Below, piece after piece: positions 18,079 to 26,311 of a stretch of DNA of 64,000 nt. The position numbers and the translations under genes were made by a program. The notes beneath the pieces were generated by a model. The model did no database searches. It worked only from the letters and a program-made list of their open reading frames with translations, and was not told where the DNA came from. This DNA comes from Bacteroides sp. M10. GTDB lineage: Bacteria; Bacteroidota; Bacteroidia; Bacteroidales; Bacteroidaceae. Positions within the stretch are counted from its first letter, which is position 1. The number at the start of each line of letters is the position of its first letter. The stretch spans positions 5,600,501 through 5,664,500 of the forward strand of contig NZ_CP060488.1 of the NCBI RefSeq assembly GCF_014334015.1, given 5' to 3'.

Positions 18079-18615
18079 ATGGCAACTAGAATCAGATTGC
18101 AGAGACACGGACGTAAAAGTTACGCGTTCTATTCAATTGTAATTGCAGACAGCAGAGCACCACGTGATGGTAAATTTATTGAGAAGATTGGTACTTACAA
18201 CCCAAATACCGATCCTGCTACAGTAGATTTGAATTTCGACGCTGCATTGGCATGGGTACTGAAAGGTGCACAACCAAGTGACACTGTACGTAATATCCTT
18301 TCTCGTGAAGGAGTTTACATGAAGAAACATCTTCTGGGCGGTGTAGCAAAAGGCGCATTCGGAGAAGCAGAAGCTGAAGCTAAATTCGAAGCTTGGAAAA
18401 ACAACAAACAGTCAGGTTTGGCTACTTTGAAAGCTAAACAAGACGAAGCTAAGAAAGCTGAAGCGAAAGCACGTCTGGAAGCAGAAAAGAAGATCAACGA
18501 AGTGAAAGCAAAAGCACTCGCTGAAAAGAAAGCTGCTGAAGCTGCTGAAGCACCTGCAGAGGAAGCTGCAGCTCCGGCTGAAGAAGCTCCTGCAACAGAA
18601 GCTGCTGCTGAATAA
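18079..18615 (+). CDS. rpsP: 30S ribosomal protein S16
   Basis: 178 residues. The first ~85 are canonical S16 ([45 protein letters not shown] given as landmarks). The remaining ~90 form a low-complexity Ala/Glu/Lys helix ending in [12 protein letters not shown], the usual Bacteroidetes S16 extension, which makes the protein twice the length of E. coli S16. Component of the small ribosomal subunit. Single transcription unit with its own promoter and terminator. Confidence 0.97.
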   Translation: MATRIRLQRHGRKSYAFYSIVIADSRAPRDGKFIEKIGTYNPNTDPATVDLNFDAALAWVLKGAQPSDTVRNILSREGVYMKKHLLGGVAKGAFGEAEAEAKFEAWKNNKQSGLATLKAKQDEAKKAEAKARLEAEKKINEVKAKALAEKKAAEAAEAPAEEAAAPAEEAPATEAAAE

Positions 18616-18655
18616 ATTTCAGCAGATTCCGAATAAGAAATTAGGAAAAAGCTAT

Positions 18656-18688
18656 AATCCTCTCCGGTTCGCCGGAGGGGATTTTTTT
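18656..18688 (+). terminator. rpsP intrinsic terminator
   Basis: 12-bp G/C-rich stem with a TTCG tetraloop (18656-18683) followed by T7. Confidence 0.9.
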
Positions 18689-18754
18689 ATTACTTTATGC
18701 TATAAAACATAGCAAATAATTATTCTCTTTCAGAATAAAATGTCTTTCTTTGCA

Positions 18755-18773
18755 TCAGCATAGTTCAGCACAG
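18755..18773 (+). promoter_or_regulatory. Candidate FucR operator 1 (fucR promoter)
   Basis: TCAGCATAGTTCAGCACAG, 3 nt after a -7-like TTTCTTTG (18745-18752), so it covers the transcription start of fucR. The same sequence, with one change, precedes fucI. Internally it is a direct repeat of TCAGCA(C/T)AG. Confidence 0.65.
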
Positions 18774-18792
18774 TATTATTCATTTTTACAGC

Positions 18793-19788
18793 ATGAAACG
18801 AACTGATAAAAAGGCAACATTCGGACAACAGTCGAGCAAGGTTACGCAACTAGCGGACGCACTTAGCCAGGCAATCTCCAGGAAAGAATTTCTTGAAGGA
18901 GATTCTTTGCCTTCCATCAATCAGTTGAGTGCTCAATACGGAGTATCACGCGACACCGTTTTCAAGGCTTTCCTTGATTTACGCGAACGAGGGCTGATCG
19001 ACTCCACTCCCGGAAAAGGATATTACGTGACGAGCCAGGTGACCAATGTTTTATTACTGCTCGACCAATACACTCCTTTCAAAGAAGCTTTATACAACAG
19101 TTTCGTCAGACACCTGCCTATTAATTATAAGGTAGACTTATTGTTTCATCAATACAACGAGCGGCTGTTCAATACCATCCTCCGGGAATCCATAGGAAAA
19201 TACAACAAATACATCGTGATGAATTTCGATAACGAGAAATTCAGCACAGTTCTCACTAAAATTAATCCTACCAAATTGCTACTTCTTGATTTCGGCAAAT
19301 TCGAAAAAGAGAAGTATTCATATATCTGCCAGGATTTCGATGAATCTTTCTATCAGGCATTGCATTTGCTTAGGGAAAGACTGAAAAACTATCACCAACT
19401 TGTTTTTCTGTTTCCGAAAAGCCTGAAACACCCTCAAAGCAGCAAGGAATATTTCACCCGTTTTTGTCAGGAACAGGGATTTCTCTGTGAGGTTCAGGAG
19501 GACATCGAGAACCTGACAATACGCAAGGGAGTTGCCTACATCGCTATCAAGCAACAAGATGTAGTAAAAGTAGTAAAGCAAGGCAGATTGGAAGGACTGA
19601 AATGCGGAAAGGATTTCGGCCTGTTGGCCTACAATGATATTCCTTCTTACGAAGTGATTGATGAAGGAATAACCTCATTGAGTATTGATTGGGAAATGAT
19701 GGGAAACGAAGCAGCCAATTTCGTTCTCAATAATGTACCGATACAAAAGTTCTTGCCGACGGAAGTAAGGCTCCGAAAGTCGCTTTAA
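18793..19788 (+). CDS. fucR: GntR-family repressor of the fucose operon
   Basis: 331 residues. GntR winged helix at about 15-82 (AISRKEFLEGDSLPSINQLSAQYGVSRDTVFKAF as landmark region, then RGLIDSTPGKGYYVTS). The C-terminal ~240 residues form a sugar-binding LacI/PBP-like domain (KYIVMNFDN, LLLLDFGKFEKEKY, YNDIPSYEVIDEGITSLSIDW). Gene order matches the fucRIAKXP locus of B. thetaiotaomicron, whose FucR represses the pathway and is relieved by L-fucose. Two copies of a shared motif before fucR and fucI fit self-control and operon control. Confidence 0.93.
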   Translation: MKRTDKKATFGQQSSKVTQLADALSQAISRKEFLEGDSLPSINQLSAQYGVSRDTVFKAFLDLRERGLIDSTPGKGYYVTSQVTNVLLLLDQYTPFKEALYNSFVRHLPINYKVDLLFHQYNERLFNTILRESIGKYNKYIVMNFDNEKFSTVLTKINPTKLLLLDFGKFEKEKYSYICQDFDESFYQALHLLRERLKNYHQLVFLFPKSLKHPQSSKEYFTRFCQEQGFLCEVQEDIENLTIRKGVAYIAIKQQDVVKVVKQGRLEGLKCGKDFGLLAYNDIPSYEVIDEGITSLSIDWEMMGNEAANFVLNNVPIQKFLPTEVRLRKSL

Positions 19789-19807
19789 TTTTTTTTTTGC
19801 AATATAA

Positions 19808-19826
19808 TCAGCACAGTTCAGCACAG
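19808..19826 (+). promoter_or_regulatory. Candidate FucR operator 2 (fucI promoter)
   Basis: TCAGCACAGTTCAGCACAG, 18 of 19 bases identical to the copy before fucR, again just after a T-rich stretch ending in TTTG (19796-19799) that can serve as -7. Confidence 0.65.
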
Positions 19827-19857
19827 ATATTAATTAATCCTTTAATAGATAGAAACC

Positions 19858-21633
19858 ATGAAAAAGTATCCGAAAATCGGGATTCGTCCCACAATCGATG
19901 GCCGCCAGGGTGGCGTTCGCGAAAGCCTTGAAGAAAAAACAATGAATCTGGCTAAAGCAGTAGCCGAGTTAATCAGCAGTAACCTCAAAAACGGTGACGG
20001 CAGTCCGGTGGAATGTGTCATTGCCGATAGTACTATCGGACGTGTAGCCGAAAGTGCCGCCTGTGCGGAAAAGTTTGAAAGAGAAGGAGTAGGTTCTACC
20101 ATTACCGTTACTTCCTGCTGGTGTTACGGCGCAGAAACAATGGATATGAATCCTTATTATCCGAAAGCTGTTTGGGGATTTAACGGTACAGAACGTCCGG
20201 GAGCGGTATATTTGGCAGCGGTATTGGCAGGACATGCACAAAAAGGTCTTCCTGCATTCGGTATCTACGGACGTGATGTGCAGGATCTGGACGATAACAC
20301 AATCCCTGAAGATGTATCGGAAAAGATTCTTCGTTTTGCACGCGCTGCACAGGCAGTAGCTACCATGAGAGGCAAATCTTACCTGTCAATGGGTAGTGTG
20401 TCGATGGGGATCGCCGGTTCTATCGTCAATCCTGATTTCTTCCAGGAATATCTGGGAATGCGTAATGAATCAATAGACCTCACAGAAATCATCCGTCGGA
20501 TGGATGAAGGCATCTATGACCACGAGGAATATGCCAAGGCAATGGCATGGACTGAAAAACATTGCAAGACCAACGAAGGCGAAGACTTCAAGAACCGTCC
20601 TGAAAAGCGCAAAACCCGTGAGCAGAAAGATGCAGACTGGGAATTCATTGTAAAGATGACAATTATCATGCGCGACCTGATGACCGGAAATCCCAAACTG
20701 AAAGAAATGGGATTCAAGGAAGAAGCTTTGGGACACAATGCTATCGCAGCCGGTTTCCAGGGACAACGTCAATGGACGGACTTTTATCCTAACGGTGACT
20801 ATCCGGAAGCTTTACTCAATACTTCTTTCGACTGGAACGGCATCCGTGAAGCATTTGTGGTAGCTACCGAAAATGATGCCTGCAACGGTGTAGCCATGTT
20901 GTTCGGACATCTATTGACCAACCGCGCACAAATATTCTCCGACGTACGTACTTACTGGAGCCCTGAAGCTGTAAAACGTGTAACCGGCAAAGAATTGAGC
21001 GGTGCGGCAGCCAACGGTATCATCCACCTTATCAATTCCGGTGCAACGACTCTCGACGGTTCCGGCCAATCATTAGATGCAGAAGGTAATCCGGTTATGA
21101 AAGAACCTTGGAACCTGACGGATGCTGATGTAGAAAACTGTCTCCAGGCAACCACCTGGTATCCGGCAGATCGTGACTACTTCCGTGGTGGCGGCTTCTC
21201 GTCCAACTTCCTGTCAAAAGGTGGAATGCCTGTAACCATGATGCGTCTGAACTTGATTAAAGGCTTAGGCCCTGTCCTGCAAATTGCAGAAGGATGGACA
21301 GTGGAAATCGATCCGGAAATCCATCAGAAACTCAATATGCGTACAGACCCGACATGGCCTACCACCTGGTTTGTGCCCCGTTTGTGTGATAAACCGGCTT
21401 TCAAAGATGTATATTCAGTCATGAATAACTGGGGAGCCAATCATGGCGCCATCAGCTATGGACACATCGGCCAGGACTTAATCACTCTTGCTTCCATGCT
21501 CCGCATCCCGGTATGTATGCACAATGTAGAAGAAGATCAGATGTTCCGCCCGGCTGCCTGGAATGCTTTCGGCATGGACAAAGAAGGATCAGATTACAGA
21601 GCTTGTGCAACTTATGGTCCTATTTATAAATAA
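19858..21633 (+). CDS. fucI: L-fucose isomerase
   Basis: 591 residues, the full FucI length. N-terminus [24 protein letters not shown] is diagnostic. Active-site landmarks: [19 protein letters not shown] (Glu near 341), IFSDVRTYW (Asp near 365) and the late His in [17 protein letters not shown], the Mn2+ ligands in the E. coli enzyme. Converts L-fucose to L-fuculose in the cytoplasm (also D-arabinose to D-ribulose). First structural gene of the operon, 69 bp after fucR with its own operator copy. Confidence 0.98.
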   Translation: MKKYPKIGIRPTIDGRQGGVRESLEEKTMNLAKAVAELISSNLKNGDGSPVECVIADSTIGRVAESAACAEKFEREGVGSTITVTSCWCYGAETMDMNPYYPKAVWGFNGTERPGAVYLAAVLAGHAQKGLPAFGIYGRDVQDLDDNTIPEDVSEKILRFARAAQAVATMRGKSYLSMGSVSMGIAGSIVNPDFFQEYLGMRNESIDLTEIIRRMDEGIYDHEEYAKAMAWTEKHCKTNEGEDFKNRPEKRKTREQKDADWEFIVKMTIIMRDLMTGNPKLKEMGFKEEALGHNAIAAGFQGQRQWTDFYPNGDYPEALLNTSFDWNGIREAFVVATENDACNGVAMLFGHLLTNRAQIFSDVRTYWSPEAVKRVTGKELSGAAANGIIHLINSGATTLDGSGQSLDAEGNPVMKEPWNLTDADVENCLQATTWYPADRDYFRGGGFSSNFLSKGGMPVTMMRLNLIKGLGPVLQIAEGWTVEIDPEIHQKLNMRTDPTWPTTWFVPRLCDKPAFKDVYSVMNNWGANHGAISYGHIGQDLITLASMLRIPVCMHNVEEDQMFRPAAWNAFGMDKEGSDYRACATYGPIYK

Positions 21634-21680
21634 ACAAGTTTTTTTCGTCCTGTATAAATAAATATTTTAACTTTGCCGTT

Positions 21681-21740
21681 TGTAGGGACGGGGTCCCCCA
21701 CCCGACACATACAAATGTCGGGATAGCCCCGCCCCCTACA
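21681..21740. repeat. 60-nt G/C-rich hairpin between fucI and fucA
   Basis: TGTAGGG...CCCTACA forms the outer stem, CGGGG/CCCCG the middle and CCCGACA/TGTCGGG the inner stem around CATACAAA. Far more G/C-rich than its surroundings and lying inside an operon, it looks like a dispersed palindromic element or an mRNA-processing structure. There is no T-run. Confidence 0.65.
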
Positions 21741-21761
21741 GCGACTTAAATAAGTAAGACT

Positions 21762-22400
21762 ATGATTACTAACGAACATATTGAACAGTTCATTGCACAA
21801 GCACATCGCTACGGGGATGCAAAGTTAATGCTTTGCAGCAGCGGTAACCTTTCCTGGAGAATCGGCGAAGAAGCATTGATTTCCGGTACGGGTTCCTGGG
21901 TTCCCACACTTGGCAAAGAAAAGGTTTCAATCTGCCATATTGCCAGCGGCATTCCTGCCAATGGTGTAAAACCCTCTATGGAAAGTACATTCCATTTGGG
22001 TATTCTCCGTGAACGTCCGGACGTCAATGTCGTTCTCCATTTCCAATCGGAATATGCCACCGCTGTCTCCTGCATGAAGAACAAGCCGGCAAATTTCAAC
22101 GTAACAGCAGAAATTCCTTGCCATGTAGGTTCGGAAATACCTGTGATTCCATATTATCGTCCCGGCTCACCGGAACTGGCGAAAGCCGTGGTAGAAGCCA
22201 TGCAAAAGCATAACTCGGTTTTACTGACCAACCACGGACAAGTGGTGTGCGGAAAAGACTTCGACCAAGTATATGAACGGGCTACTTTTTTCGAAATGGC
22301 TTGCCGCATCATTGTTCAATCCGGCGGTGATTATTCAGTGCTCACACCGGCAGAAATTGAAGACCTGGAAATCTACGTATTAGGAAAGAAAACCAACTAA
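21762..22400 (+). CDS. fucA: Class II aldolase, L-fuculose-1-phosphate aldolase
   Basis: 212 residues, the normal length. Cleaves L-fuculose 1-phosphate to dihydroxyacetone phosphate and L-lactaldehyde with a zinc ion. Glu74 (SMESTFH), His93 (VVLHF) and His158 (LTNHGQVVCG) match E73, H92 and H155 of E. coli FucA. The second histidine of the usual HxH zinc motif is Gln95 (HFQ), an unusual ligand change. GSGSWVP-like phosphate loop (SGTGSWVP) is present. Third gene of the fuc locus, 17 bp before fucK. Confidence 0.93.
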   Translation: MITNEHIEQFIAQAHRYGDAKLMLCSSGNLSWRIGEEALISGTGSWVPTLGKEKVSICHIASGIPANGVKPSMESTFHLGILRERPDVNVVLHFQSEYATAVSCMKNKPANFNVTAEIPCHVGSEIPVIPYYRPGSPELAKAVVEAMQKHNSVLLTNHGQVVCGKDFDQVYERATFFEMACRIIVQSGGDYSVLTPAEIEDLEIYVLGKKTN

Positions 22401-22417
22401 TATCCAGGCATATTACC

Positions 22418-23848
22418 ATGAAAGATACCATCAAACACACTTATTTAGCAGCAGACTTCGGAGGCGGCAGCGGGCGAATCATCGCCGGCTTTCTTCTCAA
22501 CGGCAGGCTGGAATTGGAAGAGATATACCGCTTCTCCAACCGGCAGGTCAAACTAGGCAATCATATTTACTGGGACTTCCCGGCTCTGTTCGAAGATATG
22601 AAAACCGGACTAAAACTGGCTGCACAAAAAGGATATGCCGTAAAAGGTATTGGTATTGACACTTGGGGAGTGGATTTTGGACTGATTGACAAACATGGAA
22701 ACCTGTTAGGAAATCCTGTCTGTTACCGGGATGCAAGAACGGAGGGAATGCCGGCAGAAGTATTCAAGTGTATGGATGAACGTCGACATTATGCCGAAAC
22801 CGGTATTCAGGTGATGCCTATCAATACGCTGTTTCAACTTTACAGTATGAAACAAAATCAAGATGCACAGTTGGAAGTTGCCCGGCAACTTTTATTCATG
22901 CCCGATCTCTTCAGTTACTTCCTGACAGGGGTAGCCAATAATGAATATTGCATCGCCTCCACCTCTGAATTACTCAACGCCCAATCACGCAACTGGTCAT
23001 TCGATACCATACATACTTTAGGTCTTCCCGAGCATCTGTTCGGTGAAATCATTCTTCCCGGAACAATCAGAGGCACTCTAAAAGAGGATATTGCACGCGA
23101 AACCGGACTGGGTGCCGTAGACGTTATTGCCGTAGGTTCACATGATACAGCCAGTGCCGTAGCTGCTGTTCCTGCTGCAGAAAGTCCCATCGCTTTCCTT
23201 AGTTCCGGCACTTGGTCGTTACTGGGAGTTGAAGTGGACGAACCCATATTGACGGAAGAAGCAAGAAAAGCTCAATTCACCAATGAAGGAGGTGTAGACG
23301 GTAAAATCCGTTTCCTCCAGAATATAACAGGATTATGGATTCTGCAACGCTTGATGAGCGAGTGGAAAGCGTGTGGCGAGGAACAAGATTATGATATAAT
23401 CATCCCGCAAGCAGCTGAAGCCGAGATTGATACAATCATCCCTGTAGACGACACCATATTCATGAATCCGGAAAATATGGAGAACGCGCTTATTCATTAT
23501 TGCCGGAATCATGCTTTGCAAATTCCCCAAAACAAGGCAGAGACTGTACGATGTGTGCTCCAGTCATTAGCTTTCAGATATCGGCTGGCTGTGGAACAGC
23601 TCAACCGCTGCCTCCCTGCTCCAATCCGTCAGTTAAATATCATCGGAGGAGGATCACAAAATAAGTTGCTCAACCAACTGACAGCTGACGAACTCGGTAT
23701 TCCTGTTTATGCAGGTCCGGTGGAAGCCACTGCAATGGGAAACATTCTTACGCAGGCAATGGCTAAAGGAGAAATTGCCGATCTTCGTGAATTGCGGGAA
23801 ATTGTCACTCGCAGCGTTACACCACAAGTATATTATCCTAAAAAATAA
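22418..23848 (+). CDS. fucK: FGGY-family L-fuculokinase (rhamnulokinase-like)
   Basis: 476 residues. Nucleotide-binding and sugar motifs: ADFGGGSGRIIAGF (residues ~9-22), GIGIDTWGVDFGLID (~76-90), GSHDTASAVAAVP (~237-249), LSSGTWSLLG (~256-265) and IIGGGSQNKLLNQL (~410-423). By sequence it belongs to the RhaB-like branch, but its place between fucA and fucP indicates phosphorylation of L-fuculose to L-fuculose 1-phosphate. Possible side activity on L-rhamnulose. 5 bp before the mutarotase gene. Confidence 0.93.
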   Translation: MKDTIKHTYLAADFGGGSGRIIAGFLLNGRLELEEIYRFSNRQVKLGNHIYWDFPALFEDMKTGLKLAAQKGYAVKGIGIDTWGVDFGLIDKHGNLLGNPVCYRDARTEGMPAEVFKCMDERRHYAETGIQVMPINTLFQLYSMKQNQDAQLEVARQLLFMPDLFSYFLTGVANNEYCIASTSELLNAQSRNWSFDTIHTLGLPEHLFGEIILPGTIRGTLKEDIARETGLGAVDVIAVGSHDTASAVAAVPAAESPIAFLSSGTWSLLGVEVDEPILTEEARKAQFTNEGGVDGKIRFLQNITGLWILQRLMSEWKACGEEQDYDIIIPQAAEAEIDTIIPVDDTIFMNPENMENALIHYCRNHALQIPQNKAETVRCVLQSLAFRYRLAVEQLNRCLPAPIRQLNIIGGGSQNKLLNQLTADELGIPVYAGPVEATAMGNILTQAMAKGEIADLRELREIVTRSVTPQVYYPKK

Positions 23849-23853
23849 AGTAT

Positions 23854-24246
23854 ATGGAAACATCTAAAACCGGTTATCAGGTTCAATCTTATGACGTTCC
23901 CGTCAAACGATATTGCCAAACCCTTGATTTACGCGATTCTCCGGAACTAATCGCCGAATATCGGAAAAGACATAGCCAGGCGGAAGCATGGCCGGAAATT
24001 CTTGCCGGTATCCGGGAAGTTGGCATCCTGGAAATGGAAATTTATATCCTGGGACCCCGACTGTTTATGATTGTCGAAACTCCCCTTGATTTTGACTGGG
24101 ACACGGCAATGGAACGCCTGAACACCCTTCCCCGCCAACAGGAGTGGGAAGAATATATGGCTATCTTCCAACAAGCCGCACCCGGAATGACTTCCGCAGA
24201 GAAATGGAAACCGATGGAAAGAATGTTCCATTTGTATAATACTTAA
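23854..24246 (+). CDS. fucX: L-rhamnose mutarotase-like protein (DUF718) of the fucose operon
   Basis: 130 residues, slightly longer than RhaM (about 104). Family landmarks: YCQTLDLRDSPELIAEYRKRH with the catalytic-site His, MEIYILGPRLFMIVET, and W/P-rich EEYMAIFQQAAPG and KWKPMERMFHL. RhaM family members speed anomer exchange of 6-deoxysugars, here presumably of L-fucose entering FucI. The position matches fucX of the B. thetaiotaomicron locus; the mutarotase role is inference from the family. Confidence 0.88.
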   Translation: METSKTGYQVQSYDVPVKRYCQTLDLRDSPELIAEYRKRHSQAEAWPEILAGIREVGILEMEIYILGPRLFMIVETPLDFDWDTAMERLNTLPRQQEWEEYMAIFQQAAPGMTSAEKWKPMERMFHLYNT

Positions 24247-24266
24247 AAAAAATACCAGAAACAACC

Positions 24267-25577
24267 ATGAAACACACCAAGCAGTCCATCCTTTCGAAAG
24301 ATGGCATCAGTTATCTTATACCTTTTATTCTCATTACCTCCTGTTTTGCGTTATGGGGATTTGCCAATGATATTACCAATCCGATGGTAAAGGCATTCTC
24401 TAAAATCTTCCGGATGAGTGCCACCGACGGGGCATTGGTACAGGTTGCCTTCTATGGAGGCTACTTTGCAATGGCTTTCCCGGCTGCCATCTTCATCCGC
24501 AAATATTCCTACAAAGCAGGTGTTTTGTTAGGACTGGGTATGTATGCTTTCGGAGCCTTCTTATTCTTCCCCGCCAAAATGACGGGTGAGTACTATCCGT
24601 TTCTGATTGCTTATTTTATTCTGACCTGCGGATTATCTTTCCTCGAAACAAGCTGTAATCCGTATATTCTTTCCATGGGAACGGAAGAAACAGCTACCCG
24701 GCGATTGAACCTTGCACAGTCTTTCAACCCGATGGGCTCACTTCTCGGAATGTATGTAGCCATGCAATTCATTCAAGCGAAATTGCATCCGATGTGTACC
24801 GAAGACCGCGCATTGCTTAACGACAGTGAATTTCAGGCGATCAAAGAAAGCGACCTTAGTGTCCTGATTGCTCCTTATCTTATCATCGGACTGGTTATCG
24901 TAGCGATGTTGCTTCTGATACGGTTCGTCAAGATGCCCAAAAATGGAGATCAGAACCATAAAATAGACTTTTTCCCTACACTGAAACGTATTTTCACCCA
25001 AACACGTTATCGTGAAGGTGTGATTGCCCAATTCTTTTATGTAGGTGCACAAATTATGTGCTGGACGTTCATCATTCAGTATGGAACCCATTTGTTCATG
25101 TCGCAAGGTATGGACGAGAAAAGTGCGGAAGTGTTATCACAGCAATATAATATTGTGGCAATGGTGATATTCTGTATCAGCCGTTTCATCTGTACATTTA
25201 TTCTGCGCTATCTTAATGCAGGCAAATTATTGATGATTCTCGCTATCTTCGGAGGTATTTTCACTCTAGGAGCTATCTTTCTTCAAAATATCTTCGGACT
25301 CTACTGTCTAGTAGCAGTTTCCGCTTGTATGTCACTGATGTTCCCCACTATTTATGGCATTGCCCTGAAAGGCATGGGAGATGATGCGAAGTTCGGAGCT
25401 GCCGGCCTCATCATGGCTATCTTAGGAGGCTCTGTTCTTCCCCCGCTACAAGCAAGCATTATTGATATGGGAAAAATTGGCTGGTTGCCAGCTGTCAATG
25501 TATCATTCGTTCTGCCGTTTATTTGCTTCCTTGTAATTATCGGCTATGGTTACCGCACAGTGAAAAGAAACTGGTAG
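24267..25577 (+). CDS. fucP: L-fucose/H+ symporter (MFS)
   Basis: 436 residues, 12 TM helices, MFS fold of the FucP/GluP branch. Landmarks: CFALWGFANDITNPMVKAFSKIF (residues ~22-44; the Asp-bearing helix 1, FANDIT), FLETSCNPYILSMG (~124-137; helix 4 Glu for proton coupling) and RRLNLAQSFNPMGSLLG. Imports L-fucose with a proton across the inner membrane. Last gene of the operon, followed by two stem-loops. Confidence 0.96.
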   Translation: MKHTKQSILSKDGISYLIPFILITSCFALWGFANDITNPMVKAFSKIFRMSATDGALVQVAFYGGYFAMAFPAAIFIRKYSYKAGVLLGLGMYAFGAFLFFPAKMTGEYYPFLIAYFILTCGLSFLETSCNPYILSMGTEETATRRLNLAQSFNPMGSLLGMYVAMQFIQAKLHPMCTEDRALLNDSEFQAIKESDLSVLIAPYLIIGLVIVAMLLLIRFVKMPKNGDQNHKIDFFPTLKRIFTQTRYREGVIAQFFYVGAQIMCWTFIIQYGTHLFMSQGMDEKSAEVLSQQYNIVAMVIFCISRFICTFILRYLNAGKLLMILAIFGGIFTLGAIFLQNIFGLYCLVAVSACMSLMFPTIYGIALKGMGDDAKFGAAGLIMAILGGSVLPPLQASIIDMGKIGWLPAVNVSFVLPFICFLVIIGYGYRTVKRNW

Positions 25578-25592
25578 AATACATATCTAAAA

Positions 25593-25627
25593 ATAGTGAC
25601 GGTATCCCGACACGATACTGTCACTAT
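25593..25627 (+). repeat. First stem-loop after fucP
   Basis: ATAGTGACGGTATC pairs with GATACTGTCACTAT (one mismatch) around CCGACAC. No T-run; probably 3'-end protection or part of a double terminator. Confidence 0.6.
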
Positions 25628-25635
25628 CTCACTCA

Positions 25636-25677
25636 AATAGTGACGCCATCCAGCAGGGATAGCGTCACTATTTTTTT
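25636..25677 (+). terminator. fuc operon terminator
   Basis: AATAGTGACG and CGTCACTATT form the base of a stem with an ATCC/GGAT inner part, followed by T7. It shares the ATAGTGACG arm with the preceding stem-loop. Confidence 0.8.
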
Positions 25678-25680
25678 CCT

Positions 25681-26311
25681 TTACTTCCAATCATATTGGT
25701 GTTCTTCAATCAGAAAGAAGGTTATCTGGATAATGGAAAAATGGTACACCTCTTTCACTCTTTTGCCATCCTACAACAACAAATCGCTAACAAATCATAA
25801 TTATAATTCACCATCTTTCTCCATAAACACACCAAACGACAACAAACGATTATCGAATATTCATAACATCATCCACTTGTTACAACTTATCAGTATTTTT
25901 ACTTCGCAGGAACAAATCGTACTTCCTTTTTTATCTATATATGAGAAAATATAAAATGGTACTAATCAGGATATGCATTGATAGTACCGAATATACAACA
26001 CGCTCTCCTCCATCAATATTTCCACGTGGTAAATAAAAACATTCAATAAACAAAAAATAGATCTATTTATCATTGTTGCTTGGAGGAAGTTCACCATTTC
26101 TCAAAGAATGATTCAAACTGTTAGGATTCAAGCTCTTTATATAGACTTTACTTTCAACTATCACTCCTCAAAATATAGATACTTATGAGTTTATAGTTTG
26201 AGTTTATGAATATACAACTATGAGATTATAGTTACATTGAATTTACTCTTTTATCCCAAACAAAAGAAATAGGTATATCTCATCTAAGTGGCGCTATTAA
26301 AACAAATTAAA
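25681..26311. other. 630-bp gene-free leader of the orphan regulator
   Basis: A/T-rich, no ORF that looks coding. Contains CCACGTGG (near 26023) and a set of TTATGAGTTTATAGTTTGAGTTTATGAATA-like half-repeats near 26180-26245 (given only as location). No clear -33/-7 pair. The length suggests complex control of the next gene. Confidence 0.4.

Noticed and set aside
25523..25954. 143-codon ORF after fucP on the plus strand
   Set aside because: It begins inside fucP in another frame and runs through two stem-loops including the operon terminator; composition looks non-coding.
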